Both the position numbers and the translations under genes were made by a program. A stretch of 64,000 nt of DNA from Mycolicibacterium holsaticum DSM 44478 = JCM 12374 (GTDB lineage: Bacteria > Actinomycetota > Actinomycetes > Mycobacteriales > Mycobacteriaceae), in NCBI RefSeq assembly GCF_019645835.1, contig NZ_CP080998.1, positions 4,650,001 to 4,714,000 of the forward strand, read 5' to 3'. The notes under the pieces were generated by a model. It made no database searches. It was not told the origin of the DNA and worked only from the letters and a program-made list of their open reading frames with translations. Positions 51,022 through 59,197 of the stretch are shown in pieces (within the stretch, counting starts at the first letter, position 1; each line of letters begins with the position of its first letter).

Positions 51022-52257
51022 ATGACCGCCAAGCGCAAGCGTCGCGCCGGTGTCGAGGACCGTTGGACGCGGACCGTCCGCCTCCCCGACGGCACCACGA
51101 AGACCGAGCAATCGTCCAACTACGGCAAGGGCTCGCGGTGGCGTGCCCGCTATGTCGACGACGACGGCCGCGAGCACGAGAAGCTGTTCGGCCGCAAGGT
51201 CGACGCGCAGAAGTGGCTCGACAACCAAGTCAGCGACCAGGTGACCGGCACGTGGACCGATCCGGCGAAGTCGGCGATCACGTTCGGGACGATGGCCGAG
51301 CGGTGGATCGCCACCAAGGCCACCCGGTCACCCAAGACCGTCGCCGGATACCGAAGCATCCTCGACACCATCGTGCTGCCGCGCTGGCGGGACGTGCCGC
51401 TGCGTGACGTCCGATACGACGACCTCCAGGTGTGGATCACCGGCCTATCGGCCGACGGGTCGGCGCGGTTCGAGGGCGTCGGGTTGTCGGCGTCGCGGGT
51501 GCGGCAGACCCACCAACTCGTCGGCGCGGTGCTCAAGTTCGCGGTGCGCGCCAAGCACCTCCCTGCCAATCCGGCCGACGGCATGGACCTCCCCCGCCTC
51601 CCCGAGACCGAGCAGCGGTACCTCACCCACGACCAACTCCACCGCGTTGCCGTCGCGTCCGGCCACCTCCGCACCCTCGTCCTCCTGCTCGGCTACTGCG
51701 GTCTGCGGTTCGGCGAGGCGGCGGCGCTACAGGCGGCCGATGTCGATGTGACCGCGCGCCGGATTCGGGTCCGCCGATCGGTGACGTATGTCCGCAAGAC
51801 CGGTTTGGTGGAGGGCCCGACGAAGAACCACAGCAGCCGGACGGTGCCGGTGCCTGCGTTCGTCGCCCGTCTGCTGGCAACCGAGATCGCCGACCGGGAT
51901 GGGTCGGCGTTGGTGTTCACATCGGCGCGCGGCGGCGGCTACCTCACCCTCGGTCAGGCGCGGTACACGTTCCAGAAGGCGACGGCGGCGGTCGACGGGT
52001 GCGACGGCGTGCGCCTGCACGATCTGCGGCACACGTGCGCGTCGTTGGCGATCAGTGCGGGCGCGAACGTGAAAGTGGTGCAGCGGCTACTCGGGCACAA
52101 GACAGCGGTGCTCACCCTCGACCGATACGGCCATCTAATGCCGGACGACCTCGACGCCGTTGCCGACGCATTCGACGCGGCCGCGGAATCTACTGCGGGC
52201 GGCCTGCGGGCGGTCGTGTCCACCAACGCAATCAGGCCCGCCGAAAAGCGGGCCTGA
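51022..52257 (+). CDS. Tyrosine recombinase/integrase
   Basis: This 411-residue phage integrase has an N-terminal arm-binding domain (RWRARYVDDDGREHEKLFGR), a SAM-like core-binding domain (about 85-185) and the catalytic domain with Arg229 (GYCGLRFGEAAAL), His333 and Arg336 (HDLRHTCASL), His359 (LLGHKT) and nucleophile Tyr369 (LDRYGHL). GGGAG lies before ATG 51022. Its stop is 16 bp from attR in tRNA-Tyr, the usual place for the gene that catalysed insertion. Confidence 0.95.
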   Translation: MTAKRKRRAGVEDRWTRTVRLPDGTTKTEQSSNYGKGSRWRARYVDDDGREHEKLFGRKVDAQKWLDNQVSDQVTGTWTDPAKSAITFGTMAERWIATKATRSPKTVAGYRSILDTIVLPRWRDVPLRDVRYDDLQVWITGLSADGSARFEGVGLSASRVRQTHQLVGAVLKFAVRAKHLPANPADGMDLPRLPETEQRYLTHDQLHRVAVASGHLRTLVLLLGYCGLRFGEAAALQAADVDVTARRIRVRRSVTYVRKTGLVEGPTKNHSSRTVPVPAFVARLLATEIADRDGSALVFTSARGGGYLTLGQARYTFQKATAAVDGCDGVRLHDLRHTCASLAISAGANVKVVQRLLGHKTAVLTLDRYGHLMPDDLDAVADAFDAAAESTAGGLRAVVSTNAIRPAEKRA

Positions 52258-52273
52258 ACTGCGGAAAAGCGCG

Positions 52274-52356
52274 TGGCAGGTGCAGGATTCGAACCTGCGT
52301 AGGCGTAAGCCGACGGATTTACAGTCCGCTCCCATTGGCCGCTCGGGCAACCTGCC
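52274..52356 (-). tRNA. tRNA-Tyr (anticodon GUA), contains attR
   Basis: An intact 83-nt tRNA on the minus strand: acceptor GGCAGGT/ACCTGCC, anticodon GTA (52322..52320) in GGACTGTAAATCC, a long variable arm, T arm GCAGGTTCGAATCCTGC, and no encoded CCA. The 57-bp repeat 52273-52329 (attR) restores its 3' part, so the host tRNA stays functional after insertion. Confidence 0.95.
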
Positions 52357-52471
52357 TGGGTGCTGCACCGCCGGGTGACCCGGTTTGGTGCGACTAGCAG
52401 GGTACAACGAGGATGGGCTGAAGACGAAAACGGCACCAGTCCATGAGCAGACCATCAAGGAGGACGGATCC

Positions 52472-52963
52472 ATGGCGGATTCATCGTTCGACGTCGTCAG
52501 CAAGGTCGACCGCCAGGAGGTGGACAACGCGCTCAACCAGGCCGCCAAGGAGCTGGCTACCCGCTTCGACTTCCGCGGCACCGACACCTCCATCGCCTGG
52601 CAGGGCGAGGAAACCATCGTCATCACCAGTTCGACCGAGGAACGCGTCAAGGCCGCGATCGACGTGTTCAAGGAGAAGCTCATCCGCCGCGACATCTCGA
52701 TGAAGTCCTTCGAGGTCGGCGAGCCGCAGGCGTCGGGCAAGACCTACAAGGTCAGCGGCACCATCAAGCAGGGCATCACCAGCGAGAACGCCAAGAAGAT
52801 CACCAAGCTCATCCGCGACGAGGGTCCCAAGGGCGTCAAGGCCCAGATCCAGGGCGATGAGGTGCGGGTGTCGTCGAAGAAGCGCGACGACCTGCAGGCC
52901 GTCATCGCCATGCTCAAGGGTGCCGACCTCGACGTCGCGCTGCAGTTCGTCAACTACCGCTGA
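52472..52963 (+). CDS. YajQ-family cyclic-di-GMP-binding protein
   Basis: This 163-residue protein of the YajQ family begins [20 protein letters not shown] and contains [56 protein letters not shown] and [20 protein letters not shown]. Homologues bind nucleotides (c-di-GMP in Xanthomonas) and act as effectors. The call is the M. tuberculosis Rv0566c equivalent. AAGGAGGACGG upstream of ATG 52472 is a strong ribosome-binding site. It is the first host gene right of the element, 116 bp from tRNA-Tyr. Confidence 0.95.
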   Translation: MADSSFDVVSKVDRQEVDNALNQAAKELATRFDFRGTDTSIAWQGEETIVITSSTEERVKAAIDVFKEKLIRRDISMKSFEVGEPQASGKTYKVSGTIKQGITSENAKKITKLIRDEGPKGVKAQIQGDEVRVSSKKRDDLQAVIAMLKGADLDVALQFVNYR

Positions 52964-53033
52964 CGCCCGGCACCGGCGCTGCTGGTTTCCGAATCCGGCC
53001 TGGTTTGCCGCTGCCGGCCCTAACCTGATCGGC

Positions 53034-54059
53034 ATGGCACCTGCGAAGCGCGAACCCAAAGTCGTCGTCCTCGGTGGGGGCTCCTGGGGCACCACCGTGG
53101 CGTCCATCTGCGCTAGGCGCGGGCCGACGCTGCAATGGGTGCGTTCCGAGGAGACCGCCAAGGACATCAACGACAACCACCGCAACAGCAAGTACCTCGG
53201 CGACGAGGTCGAGCTACCGGAGTCGCTGACGGCCACCACGGACTTCTCCGAGGCGGCCACGTGCGCCGACGTCATCGTCATGGGTGTGCCCTCGCACGGC
53301 TTCCGCGGGGTGCTCACCGAACTGGCCAAGGAACTGCGGCCGTGGGTGCCGGTGGTGTCGTTGGTCAAGGGTCTCGAGCAGGGCACCAACTACCGGATGA
53401 GCCAGATCGTCGCCGAGGTGCTGCCCGGGCATCCGGCCGGAATCCTGGCCGGGCCGAACATCGCGCGCGAGGTGGCCGAGGGGTACGCCGCCGCCGCCGT
53501 GCTCGCAATGCCCGACCCGCAGCTGGCGGCGAATCTGGCGCAGCTGTTCCGGACCAAGCGCTTTCGGACCTACACCACCGACGACGTCGTCGGCGTGGAG
53601 ATGGCGGGCGCGTTGAAGAACGTGTACGCGATCGCGGTCGGCATGGGCTATTCGCTTGGGATCGGCGAGAATACGCGCGCGATGGTGATGGCGCGCGCGG
53701 TGCGTGAGATGTCGAAGCTGGGCGAGGCGATGGGCGGGCACCGCGACACGTTCGCGGGCCTGGCCGGGATGGGCGATCTGATCGTCACGTGTACCTCGCA
53801 GCGCAGCCGCAACCGTCACGTCGGCGAGCAGTTGGGTGCGGGCAAGCCGCTCGACGAGATCATCGCGTCGATGAACCAGGTCGCCGAGGGCGTCAAGGCC
53901 GCCAGCGTGATCATGGAGTTCTGCAACGAGTACGGGCTGTCGATGCCGATCGCGCGCGAGGTCGACGGCGTGGTCAACCACGGTTCGACCGTCGAGCAGG
54001 CCTACCGCGGGCTGATGGTCGAAAAGCCGGGCCACGAGGTGCACGGCGCCGGGTTCTAG
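53034..54059 (+). CDS. gpsA: NAD(P)-dependent glycerol-3-phosphate dehydrogenase
   Basis: This 341-residue enzyme reduces dihydroxyacetone phosphate to sn-glycerol-3-phosphate for phospholipid synthesis. The NAD motif is VVVLGGGSWGTTVASICARRG. The catalytic Lys lies in GVEMAGALKNVYAIAVGMGY, and AGMGDLIVTCTSQRSRNRHV is another signature. The ATG at 53034 starts MAPAKREPKVVVLG. It is in the position of M. tuberculosis Rv0564c, between yajQ and htpX homologues. Confidence 0.96.
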   Translation: MAPAKREPKVVVLGGGSWGTTVASICARRGPTLQWVRSEETAKDINDNHRNSKYLGDEVELPESLTATTDFSEAATCADVIVMGVPSHGFRGVLTELAKELRPWVPVVSLVKGLEQGTNYRMSQIVAEVLPGHPAGILAGPNIAREVAEGYAAAAVLAMPDPQLAANLAQLFRTKRFRTYTTDDVVGVEMAGALKNVYAIAVGMGYSLGIGENTRAMVMARAVREMSKLGEAMGGHRDTFAGLAGMGDLIVTCTSQRSRNRHVGEQLGAGKPLDEIIASMNQVAEGVKAASVIMEFCNEYGLSMPIAREVDGVVNHGSTVEQAYRGLMVEKPGHEVHGAGF

Positions 54060-54072
54060 GGCCGAGCCGAAG

Positions 54073-54645
54073 CTAGTTGAAGTACGGGTTGGTGCCCTCG
54101 GGGCGGTCCAGCAGCGGGCTGCGGCCGTTGTTGATGATGTAGCTGCCCGCCGGGCTGAGCACGAACCCGGACTGGTTGCGGCTGTCCGCGCACGTCGTCA
54201 CCGAACCGTCGCTGCCGCAGCTGACGGTCTGGAAGCTGATCCGCGACCCGGCCGGAAGCGGCTTGGCCTCCCCGACGAAACCGAACACCGCGCCGTCGGT
54301 GGTGGCGAACCCGGGTGCGCCCGGACCGCCGCTGACAAAGTTGGCGCCGTTGGGCGCGGCGGGAATCGCTCCGCTGCAGCCGTAGCCGCCGCTGCGCTGC
54401 AGCACACAGGTCAACCCGTCGGGCGTGGTGAACGCGTACCAGCTGCCGTCCATCACCGCGTAGTCGGAGGGCTTCACCGGCGCGTACGCGTTCACGTCGG
54501 GCGCGGGCGGAGCCGGTGGCGGCGACGGCGGCTGCGCGGCGGCGACGCCCGAGACGGCGGCCAGCGCCGCGCCTGCGCCGAGGGCACCGGCCAGGACTCT
54601 GTTCAGCACAGTGCACACAGTAAGGGGTTGGGCGGCGGCTCGCAT
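54073..54645 (-). CDS. Secreted protein of unknown function
   Basis: This protein of about 190 residues has a signal peptide (VLNRVLAGALGAGAALAAVS, then GVAAAQPP), a short Pro-rich linker and a beta-rich domain with four Cys (LTCVLQRSGGYGCSG and TVSCGSDGSVTTCADS), probably two disulfides. It looks like a typical mycobacterial exported protein without an assigned role. The start is uncertain: ATG 54645 or a GTG 8-11 codons further. The longest frame (to 54699) begins inside palindrome copy C. Convergent with gpsA. Confidence 0.75.
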   Translation of the reverse strand: MRAAAQPLTVCTVLNRVLAGALGAGAALAAVSGVAAAQPPSPPPAPPAPDVNAYAPVKPSDYAVMDGSWYAFTTPDGLTCVLQRSGGYGCSGAIPAAPNGANFVSGGPGAPGFATTDGAVFGFVGEAKPLPAGSRISFQTVSCGSDGSVTTCADSRNQSGFVLSPAGSYIINNGRSPLLDRPEGTNPYFN

Positions 54646-54680
54646 ATCGAGATCATCGGCCCGCAGCGCCCGCCCGTTAC

Positions 54681-54733
54681 GTGATTTCGGCGCGCTCACG
54701 CCCCGCCAGCGTCCGTGAGCGCGCCGAAATCGC
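54681..54733. repeat. 53-bp palindromic repeat, copy C
   Basis: Arms GTGATTTCGGCGCGCTCACG and CGTGAGCGCGCCGAAATCGC pair almost perfectly around the 13-bp centre CCCCGCCAGCGTC. It lies between two divergent genes. Its centre is the near-complement of the centre of copy A, so the two are in opposite orientation. Confidence 0.92.
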
Positions 54734-54746
54734 TACCCTTGGAGTG

Positions 54747-55226
54747 ATGCTCTCGGATGCGATAGCCAAGGCCGGTAGCGCGGTACTTCGGTCGCGACCG
54801 CTGATGCGTGCCCCGATCTGGCTGTACCGCGCGCGGCTCGGGTTTCTGCTGGGCTCGCGGATTTTGCAGCTCGAACACATCGGCAGGCGTTCAGGCCTCA
54901 AGCGCCACGTGGTGCTCGAAGTGATCGACCATCCCGACCCCGACACCTACGTGGTGGCCTCGGGCTTCGGCACACGCGCGCAGTGGTACCGCAACATCGA
55001 GGCCGACCCGAACGTCCGGGTGTCCGTCGGCACCAGGGTCTCGGCGCCGGCGACCGCGCGGGTGCTGAGCACCAGCGAAGCCGACGCCGCGCTCGGCCGC
55101 TACATCAGCCGTCACCGCCGCGCATGGGACAGGCTGAAGCCCGTGCTGGAATCCACGCTGGGCGCCCCGATCGCAACCGAGAACACCGCGTTGCCGATGG
55201 TCGAGTTGCGCCTAACGCCTCAGTAG
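54747..55226 (+). CDS. Nitroreductase-family F420-type oxidoreductase (DUF385), copy 3
   Basis: This 159-residue protein of the deazaflavin-dependent nitroreductase-like family contains [40 protein letters not shown] and VRVSVGTRV. It is more distant from the two copies at 37-40 kb than they are from each other. It probably binds F420 or a flavin; substrate unknown. ATG 54747 follows GGAGTG closely. Its 3' end overlaps the convergent htpX by 7 bp. Confidence 0.8.
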   Translation: MLSDAIAKAGSAVLRSRPLMRAPIWLYRARLGFLLGSRILQLEHIGRRSGLKRHVVLEVIDHPDPDTYVVASGFGTRAQWYRNIEADPNVRVSVGTRVSAPATARVLSTSEADAALGRYISRHRRAWDRLKPVLESTLGAPIATENTALPMVELRLTPQ

Positions 55227-56110
55227 TAGCCCGGGCCTCTGTGATTACCGGGGCCTGCCATCTGCTCGAGCCTGCGGATCCGGTCCTCGATCGGCGGGTG
55301 CGTGGAGAACAGCTTGCCGATCTTCTCCCCGGCGCGGAACGGGTTGGCGATCATCAGGTGCGCCTGATCGGCCAGCTTCGGGTCGGGCGGCAACGGTGCC
55401 TGCTCCACCCCGGCGCTGATCTTGCGCAGCGCGCTGGCCAACGCCAGCGGATCACCCGTCAACTCCGCACCGGACTGGTCGGCCTGGTACTCGCGCGACC
55501 GTGACACCGCCAGCCGGATCACCGTGGCCGCGATCGGGCCGAGCAGCGAAACCAGCAGGATCGCAAACGGGTTCGCGCCGCCGCCGCGGTTACCGCCGAA
55601 CATGCTCGCGAAGAACGCGAGGTTGGCCAGCGCGGTGATCACCGACGCCATCGCCCCGGCCACACAGGAGATCAGGATGTCGCGGTTGTAGACGTGCGAC
55701 AGCTCATGGCCGAGCACCGCGCGCAGCTCACGCTCGTTGAGGATGCCCAGAATGCCCGTCGTGCAGCACACCGCCGCGTTGCGCGGGTTGCGGCCCGTCG
55801 CGAAGGCGTTGGGCGCAGCCGTGTCGCTGATGTAGAGCCGCGGCATCGGCTGGCGCGCCGTGGTCGCGAGCTCGCGCACGATGCGGTACATCATCGGCGC
55901 CTGCATCTCGCTGACCGGCTGGGCGTGCATCGCACGCAGCGCCAGCTTGTCGCTGTTGAAGTAGACGTAGACGTTCATCCCGACGGCGAACAGCACGGCC
56001 AGGAACATGATGTTGCGGCCGAACATCGCACCGACGCCGACGATCAACCCAGAGAACAGCGCCAGCAACAGGAACGTCTTGAACCTGTTCGCGTGCGGGT
56101 TCCACGTCAT
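55220..56110 (-). CDS. htpX: Membrane zinc metalloprotease HtpX
   Basis: This 296-residue membrane protease of the M48 family has the zinc motif HELSH in [20 protein letters not shown] and the third ligand Glu in [15 protein letters not shown]. Two N-terminal and two central membrane helices are visible, and [14 protein letters not shown] is the family's C-terminal block. HtpX degrades damaged membrane proteins under stress. It corresponds to Rv0563 and lies next to the polyprenyl synthase gene as in M. tuberculosis. Confidence 0.95.
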   Translation of the reverse strand: MTWNPHANRFKTFLLLALFSGLIVGVGAMFGRNIMFLAVLFAVGMNVYVYFNSDKLALRAMHAQPVSEMQAPMMYRIVRELATTARQPMPRLYISDTAAPNAFATGRNPRNAAVCCTTGILGILNERELRAVLGHELSHVYNRDILISCVAGAMASVITALANLAFFASMFGGNRGGGANPFAILLVSLLGPIAATVIRLAVSRSREYQADQSGAELTGDPLALASALRKISAGVEQAPLPPDPKLADQAHLMIANPFRAGEKIGKLFSTHPPIEDRIRRLEQMAGPGNHRGPGYY

Positions 56111-56199
56111 CGCGGATTCCTCCTGCTTGGAGCTCTTAGGTGGAGCTGGAAGTCTTCGCTGACATAACGCTGAGCCGATCCCCCCGGTTCCGAACAGGC

Positions 56200-57207
56200 T
56201 CAGCCGTGCCGATGGACCGTGTAGTGCACCAGCGTCGCCAGCGCGTCGCGGCCGGGGCCTTCGGGCAGGTGGTTGAGCTCTTCGCGGGCCTGCGCGGCGT
56301 ACTGCGCGACGGTCTTTTTGGCCTGCACCATGCCCTGCGACCTGCGCAGTAGCCGCAGCGCCTCGGCAACGTCGTCGTCGTTGTCGACCGGCTCGGCCAG
56401 CAGCTCACGCAGCCGGTCGGCCTCCGGGCCCGTTTCGCGCAGCGCGTAAAGCACGGGAAGCGTGTGCACCCCTTCACGCAGATCGGTGCCCGGCACCTTG
56501 CCGGATTCCTCGGGGTCGCTGTCGATGTCGATGATGTCGTCGGAGATCTGGAACGCGGTGCCCACGATGCCGCCCAGGCGGCTGAGCCGCTCGATCTGCT
56601 CGTCGTCGGCGCCGGAGAACGTGGCCCCGAACCGGCCGGACGCCGCGATCAGGCAGGCGGTCTTCTCGTACACCACCTTGAGGTAGTGGTCCACGGAGTC
56701 GACGAGGTCGGCGGCGCCGCGGGTTTCGCGCATCTGCCCGGTCACCAGCTGCGCGAACGTATCGGCGATCACCCGCACAGCCTCCGGACCGAGCCTGCTG
56801 ACCAGCCGCGAAGCCGTCGCGAACAGGTAGTCACCCGCCAGGATCGCAATGTTGTTGCTCCAGCGGGCGTTGGCGCTCGGGGCGCCGCGGCGCATCTGCG
56901 CGTCGTCCATCACGTCGTCGTGGTACAGCGTCGCCAGGTGTACGAGTTCGATGACCGCACCGGCGACCGTCACCTGCCACGCGTCGGGTTCGGGGCCCAA
57001 CCGCGCCGAGAGGACCGTGAACAGCGGACGGAACCGCTTGCCGCCCGCCTGGAACAGATGCTGGACGGCCTCCGACATCAGCTCGTCGGCTTTGCCCAGC
57101 TCAGCGGCCATCAAGTCCTCGATGCGCGCCACGGCGTCGCGGACATCCTGCGCGAACGCGGGGTCCCCGAAATCCACTCCCGCCACCACGCTCGCTGGGG
57201 TTCTCAC
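56200..57207 (-). CDS. grcC1: Polyprenyl diphosphate synthase (GrcC1-like)
   Basis: This 335-residue trans-prenyltransferase extends isoprenoid diphosphates, probably for the menaquinone side chain. The first Asp-rich motif is in [15 protein letters not shown] and the second is DDIID in [27 protein letters not shown] is the IPP-binding region. The GTG at 57207 gives the same length as M. tuberculosis GrcC1 (Rv0562). The longer upstream frame is a shadow of menJ. Divergent from menJ with 21 bp between the starts. Confidence 0.94.
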   Translation of the reverse strand: MRTPASVVAGVDFGDPAFAQDVRDAVARIEDLMAAELGKADELMSEAVQHLFQAGGKRFRPLFTVLSARLGPEPDAWQVTVAGAVIELVHLATLYHDDVMDDAQMRRGAPSANARWSNNIAILAGDYLFATASRLVSRLGPEAVRVIADTFAQLVTGQMRETRGAADLVDSVDHYLKVVYEKTACLIAASGRFGATFSGADDEQIERLSRLGGIVGTAFQISDDIIDIDSDPEESGKVPGTDLREGVHTLPVLYALRETGPEADRLRELLAEPVDNDDDVAEALRLLRRSQGMVQAKKTVAQYAAQAREELNHLPEGPGRDALATLVHYTVHRHG

Positions 57208-57228
57208 ACAGCCAACATACTGGGAACC

Positions 57229-58449
57229 ATGGATCTGCGAGCCGACGTGGTGGTGGTGGGTGCCGGACCGGCCGGATCGGCGGCCGCTGCCTGGGCGTGC
57301 CGCGCCGGACGCGACGTCCTGGTGATCGATTCCGCGCAGTTCCCCCGCGACAAGGCCTGCGGTGACGGCCTGACCCCGCGCGCGGTGCAGGAGATGGAGC
57401 GGCTGGGGCTGGGTTCGTGGCTGGACGGCCGGGTGCGCCACCGTGGGCTGCGGATGTCGGGCTTTGGCGCCGACGTCGAAATCAAGTGGCCGGGGCCGTC
57501 GTTCCCGGCGACGTCCAGCGCGGTCCCGCGCACCGAGCTCGACGACCGCATCCGCATGGTCGCCGCCGACGAGGGCGCCAAGATGTTGCTCGGCGTGAAA
57601 GCCGTTGAGGCGTCCCACGACTCGTCGGGTCGGGTGTCGGCGCTGCAGCTGGACTCCGGAGCCTCGATCGGCTGTCGGGAGCTGATCGTCGCCGACGGCG
57701 CCCGCTCGACGCTGGGCCGGGCACTCGGCAGGCAGTGGCACCAGGAAACCGTGTACGGCGTGGCGATCCGCGGGTATATCGCCACACCGCGGGCCAGCGA
57801 GCCGTGGATCACCTCACATCTGGAGCTACGCTCGCCGCAGGGTGAGGTGCTGCCCGGCTACGGCTGGATCTTCCCGCTGGGCAACGGTGAGGTGAACATC
57901 GGCGTCGGCGCGCTGGCGACGTCGCGGCGCCCGGCCGACGCGGCGTTGCGGCCGCTGATGTCGTACTACACGGGGCTGCGCCGCGACGAGTGGGGCTTTT
58001 CCGGTGAGCCGCGGGCGGGCCTGTCGGCGCTGTTGCCGATGGGTGGCGCGGTGTCGGGGGTGGCCGGGCCGAACTGGATGCTGATCGGGGACGCGGCGGC
58101 CTGTGTCAACCCGCTCAACGGCGAGGGCATCGACTACGGGTTGGAGACCGGTCGGCTGGCGGCGTCGCTGTTGGGGTCCGGTGACCTGTCGGCGGTGTGG
58201 CCTGCGGTGCTGTCGGAGCACTATGCGCGCGGGTTCTCGGTTGCGCGACGGCTGGCTCTGTTGCTGACGATTCCGCGGTTCCTGCCGCTGGCGGGCCCGG
58301 TGGCGATGCGGTCGGATTTCTTGATGACGGTCGCGGTGCGCGTGATGGGCAATTTCGTCACCGAGGAGGACGCCGACTGGGTGGCCCGGTTGTGGCGGGC
58401 GGCGGGGATGGCGTCGCGACGCATCGACGAGCGCCCACCGTTTCGCTGA
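57229..58449 (+). CDS. menJ: Menaquinone reductase MenJ (geranylgeranyl-reductase family)
   Basis: This 406-residue flavoprotein corresponds to M. tuberculosis Rv0561c, which saturates one isoprene double bond of menaquinone-9. FAD motifs are VVVVGAGPAGSAAAAWACRA and NWMLIGDAAACVNPLNGEGI. FPRDKACGDGLTPRAVQEME is the family's conserved CxxG-type block. The ATG at 57229 is used. Position between grcC1 and menG fits a menaquinone locus. It overlaps the next gene by one base. Confidence 0.93.
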   Translation: MDLRADVVVVGAGPAGSAAAAWACRAGRDVLVIDSAQFPRDKACGDGLTPRAVQEMERLGLGSWLDGRVRHRGLRMSGFGADVEIKWPGPSFPATSSAVPRTELDDRIRMVAADEGAKMLLGVKAVEASHDSSGRVSALQLDSGASIGCRELIVADGARSTLGRALGRQWHQETVYGVAIRGYIATPRASEPWITSHLELRSPQGEVLPGYGWIFPLGNGEVNIGVGALATSRRPADAALRPLMSYYTGLRRDEWGFSGEPRAGLSALLPMGGAVSGVAGPNWMLIGDAAACVNPLNGEGIDYGLETGRLAASLLGSGDLSAVWPAVLSEHYARGFSVARRLALLLTIPRFLPLAGPVAMRSDFLMTVAVRVMGNFVTEEDADWVARLWRAAGMASRRIDERPPFR

Positions 58450-58889
58450 TGACAGAGCCCGCCGTCTACCGCGCCCCGATGCGTTCCCGCAGCGACGATT
58501 TCGATGCGGCGGCGGCGGTCGAGCGCGCGTTGGCTTCGGGTCTGGTGGGCTTCGGCGAAGCCGGTGCGGATCACCGGTTGCAGCGCCGGGTGGACCGGTT
58601 CGCCGATGTCGAAGACGGCGCGTTCGTGTGGACCCGCGACACCGACGGGCTGTACTGGCTGGGCCGCATCGCCGGGCCGTACTTCTACGACGGTGACGGC
58701 GCAACGGTGGATCTGGTTCATGTCCGCCCGTGCCGGTGGCTGGCGCGGCCGCTCACCGAAGCCGCGGTGCCCGCGGCCGTCGTGGCCACCTTCGGTCGGG
58801 GCGGACGCAACTTCCAGCAGACCCACCGCCCGGGCGTCGGTACGCAGACGCAACGGGCTTGGGACGCAGGCATTGTCGAGTCAGACTAA
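58449..58889 (+). CDS. Conserved-looking protein of unknown function (146 aa)
   Basis: This 146-residue protein begins MTEPAVYRAPMRSRSDDFDA. A helical N-terminus is followed by DGAFVWTRDTDGLYWLGRIA and GPYFYDGDGATVDLVHVRPC, a beta-rich middle, then TFGRGGRNFQQTHRPG. No family is named with confidence. The start overlaps the menJ stop (TGATG), so it is translationally coupled to menJ. No signal peptide or membrane helix. Confidence 0.75.
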   Translation: MTEPAVYRAPMRSRSDDFDAAAAVERALASGLVGFGEAGADHRLQRRVDRFADVEDGAFVWTRDTDGLYWLGRIAGPYFYDGDGATVDLVHVRPCRWLARPLTEAAVPAAVVATFGRGGRNFQQTHRPGVGTQTQRAWDAGIVESD

Positions 58890-58984
58890 CTGTAAGCCCA
58901 GCTAGGCGTCCTGTTCAGCGGCACCCGCCGGGATTACTCTTGAGCGCGACGGCGTTCATCAATGCATCGAGGGAAGGAACCACG

Positions 58985-59197
58985 ATGCGTGGTCTGACAA
59001 TTCGAGCAGCGCTTGGTGTCGTCGCCATCACCGCGGCGATGGGTTCGGCCGGTGTCGCCGCCGCGGCGCCGTCGGGTCCGTGCCGCGACGTGCCCTATGT
59101 CGGGGTGTGCGAACGGCTCACCGAACAGCCGCGCGCACCGAAGCAGAGTATGGGCGAAATCATCTTGGTGCCCAACAACATTCAGTCCGTCGGCTAG
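58985..59197 (+). CDS. Small secreted protein (70 aa)
   Basis: This 70-residue protein has a signal peptide (MRGLTIRAALGVVAITAAMG, then SAGVAAAAPSGP) and a short mature part with two Cys (GPCRDVPYVGVCERL) that could form one disulfide. GGAAGGAA lies 6-13 nt before ATG 58985. Function is unknown. Its stop overlaps the convergent esterase gene by four bases. Confidence 0.72.
   Translation: MRGLTIRAALGVVAITAAMGSAGVAAAAPSGPCRDVPYVGVCERLTEQPRAPKQSMGEIILVPNNIQSVG

Larger units (their letters stand above)
41717..52329. mobile_element. Integrated capsid-encoding satellite-like element (tRNA-Tyr site)
   Basis: A 57-bp direct repeat marks both ends (41717-41773 and 52273-52329); the right copy lies inside an intact tRNA-Tyr. 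The 10.6 kb between them carry, right to left, a tyrosine integrase (+), then on the minus strand an excisionase, a replication-like protein and a chain of small genes. The chain ends in protease, cement, major capsid and scaffold-like proteins. A restriction-modification pair (+) fills the left end. No terminase, portal, tail or lysis gene is recognised. Size and layout resemble phiRv1/phiRv2 of M. tuberculosis. Mobilisation by a helper phage is inference. Confidence 0.88.
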
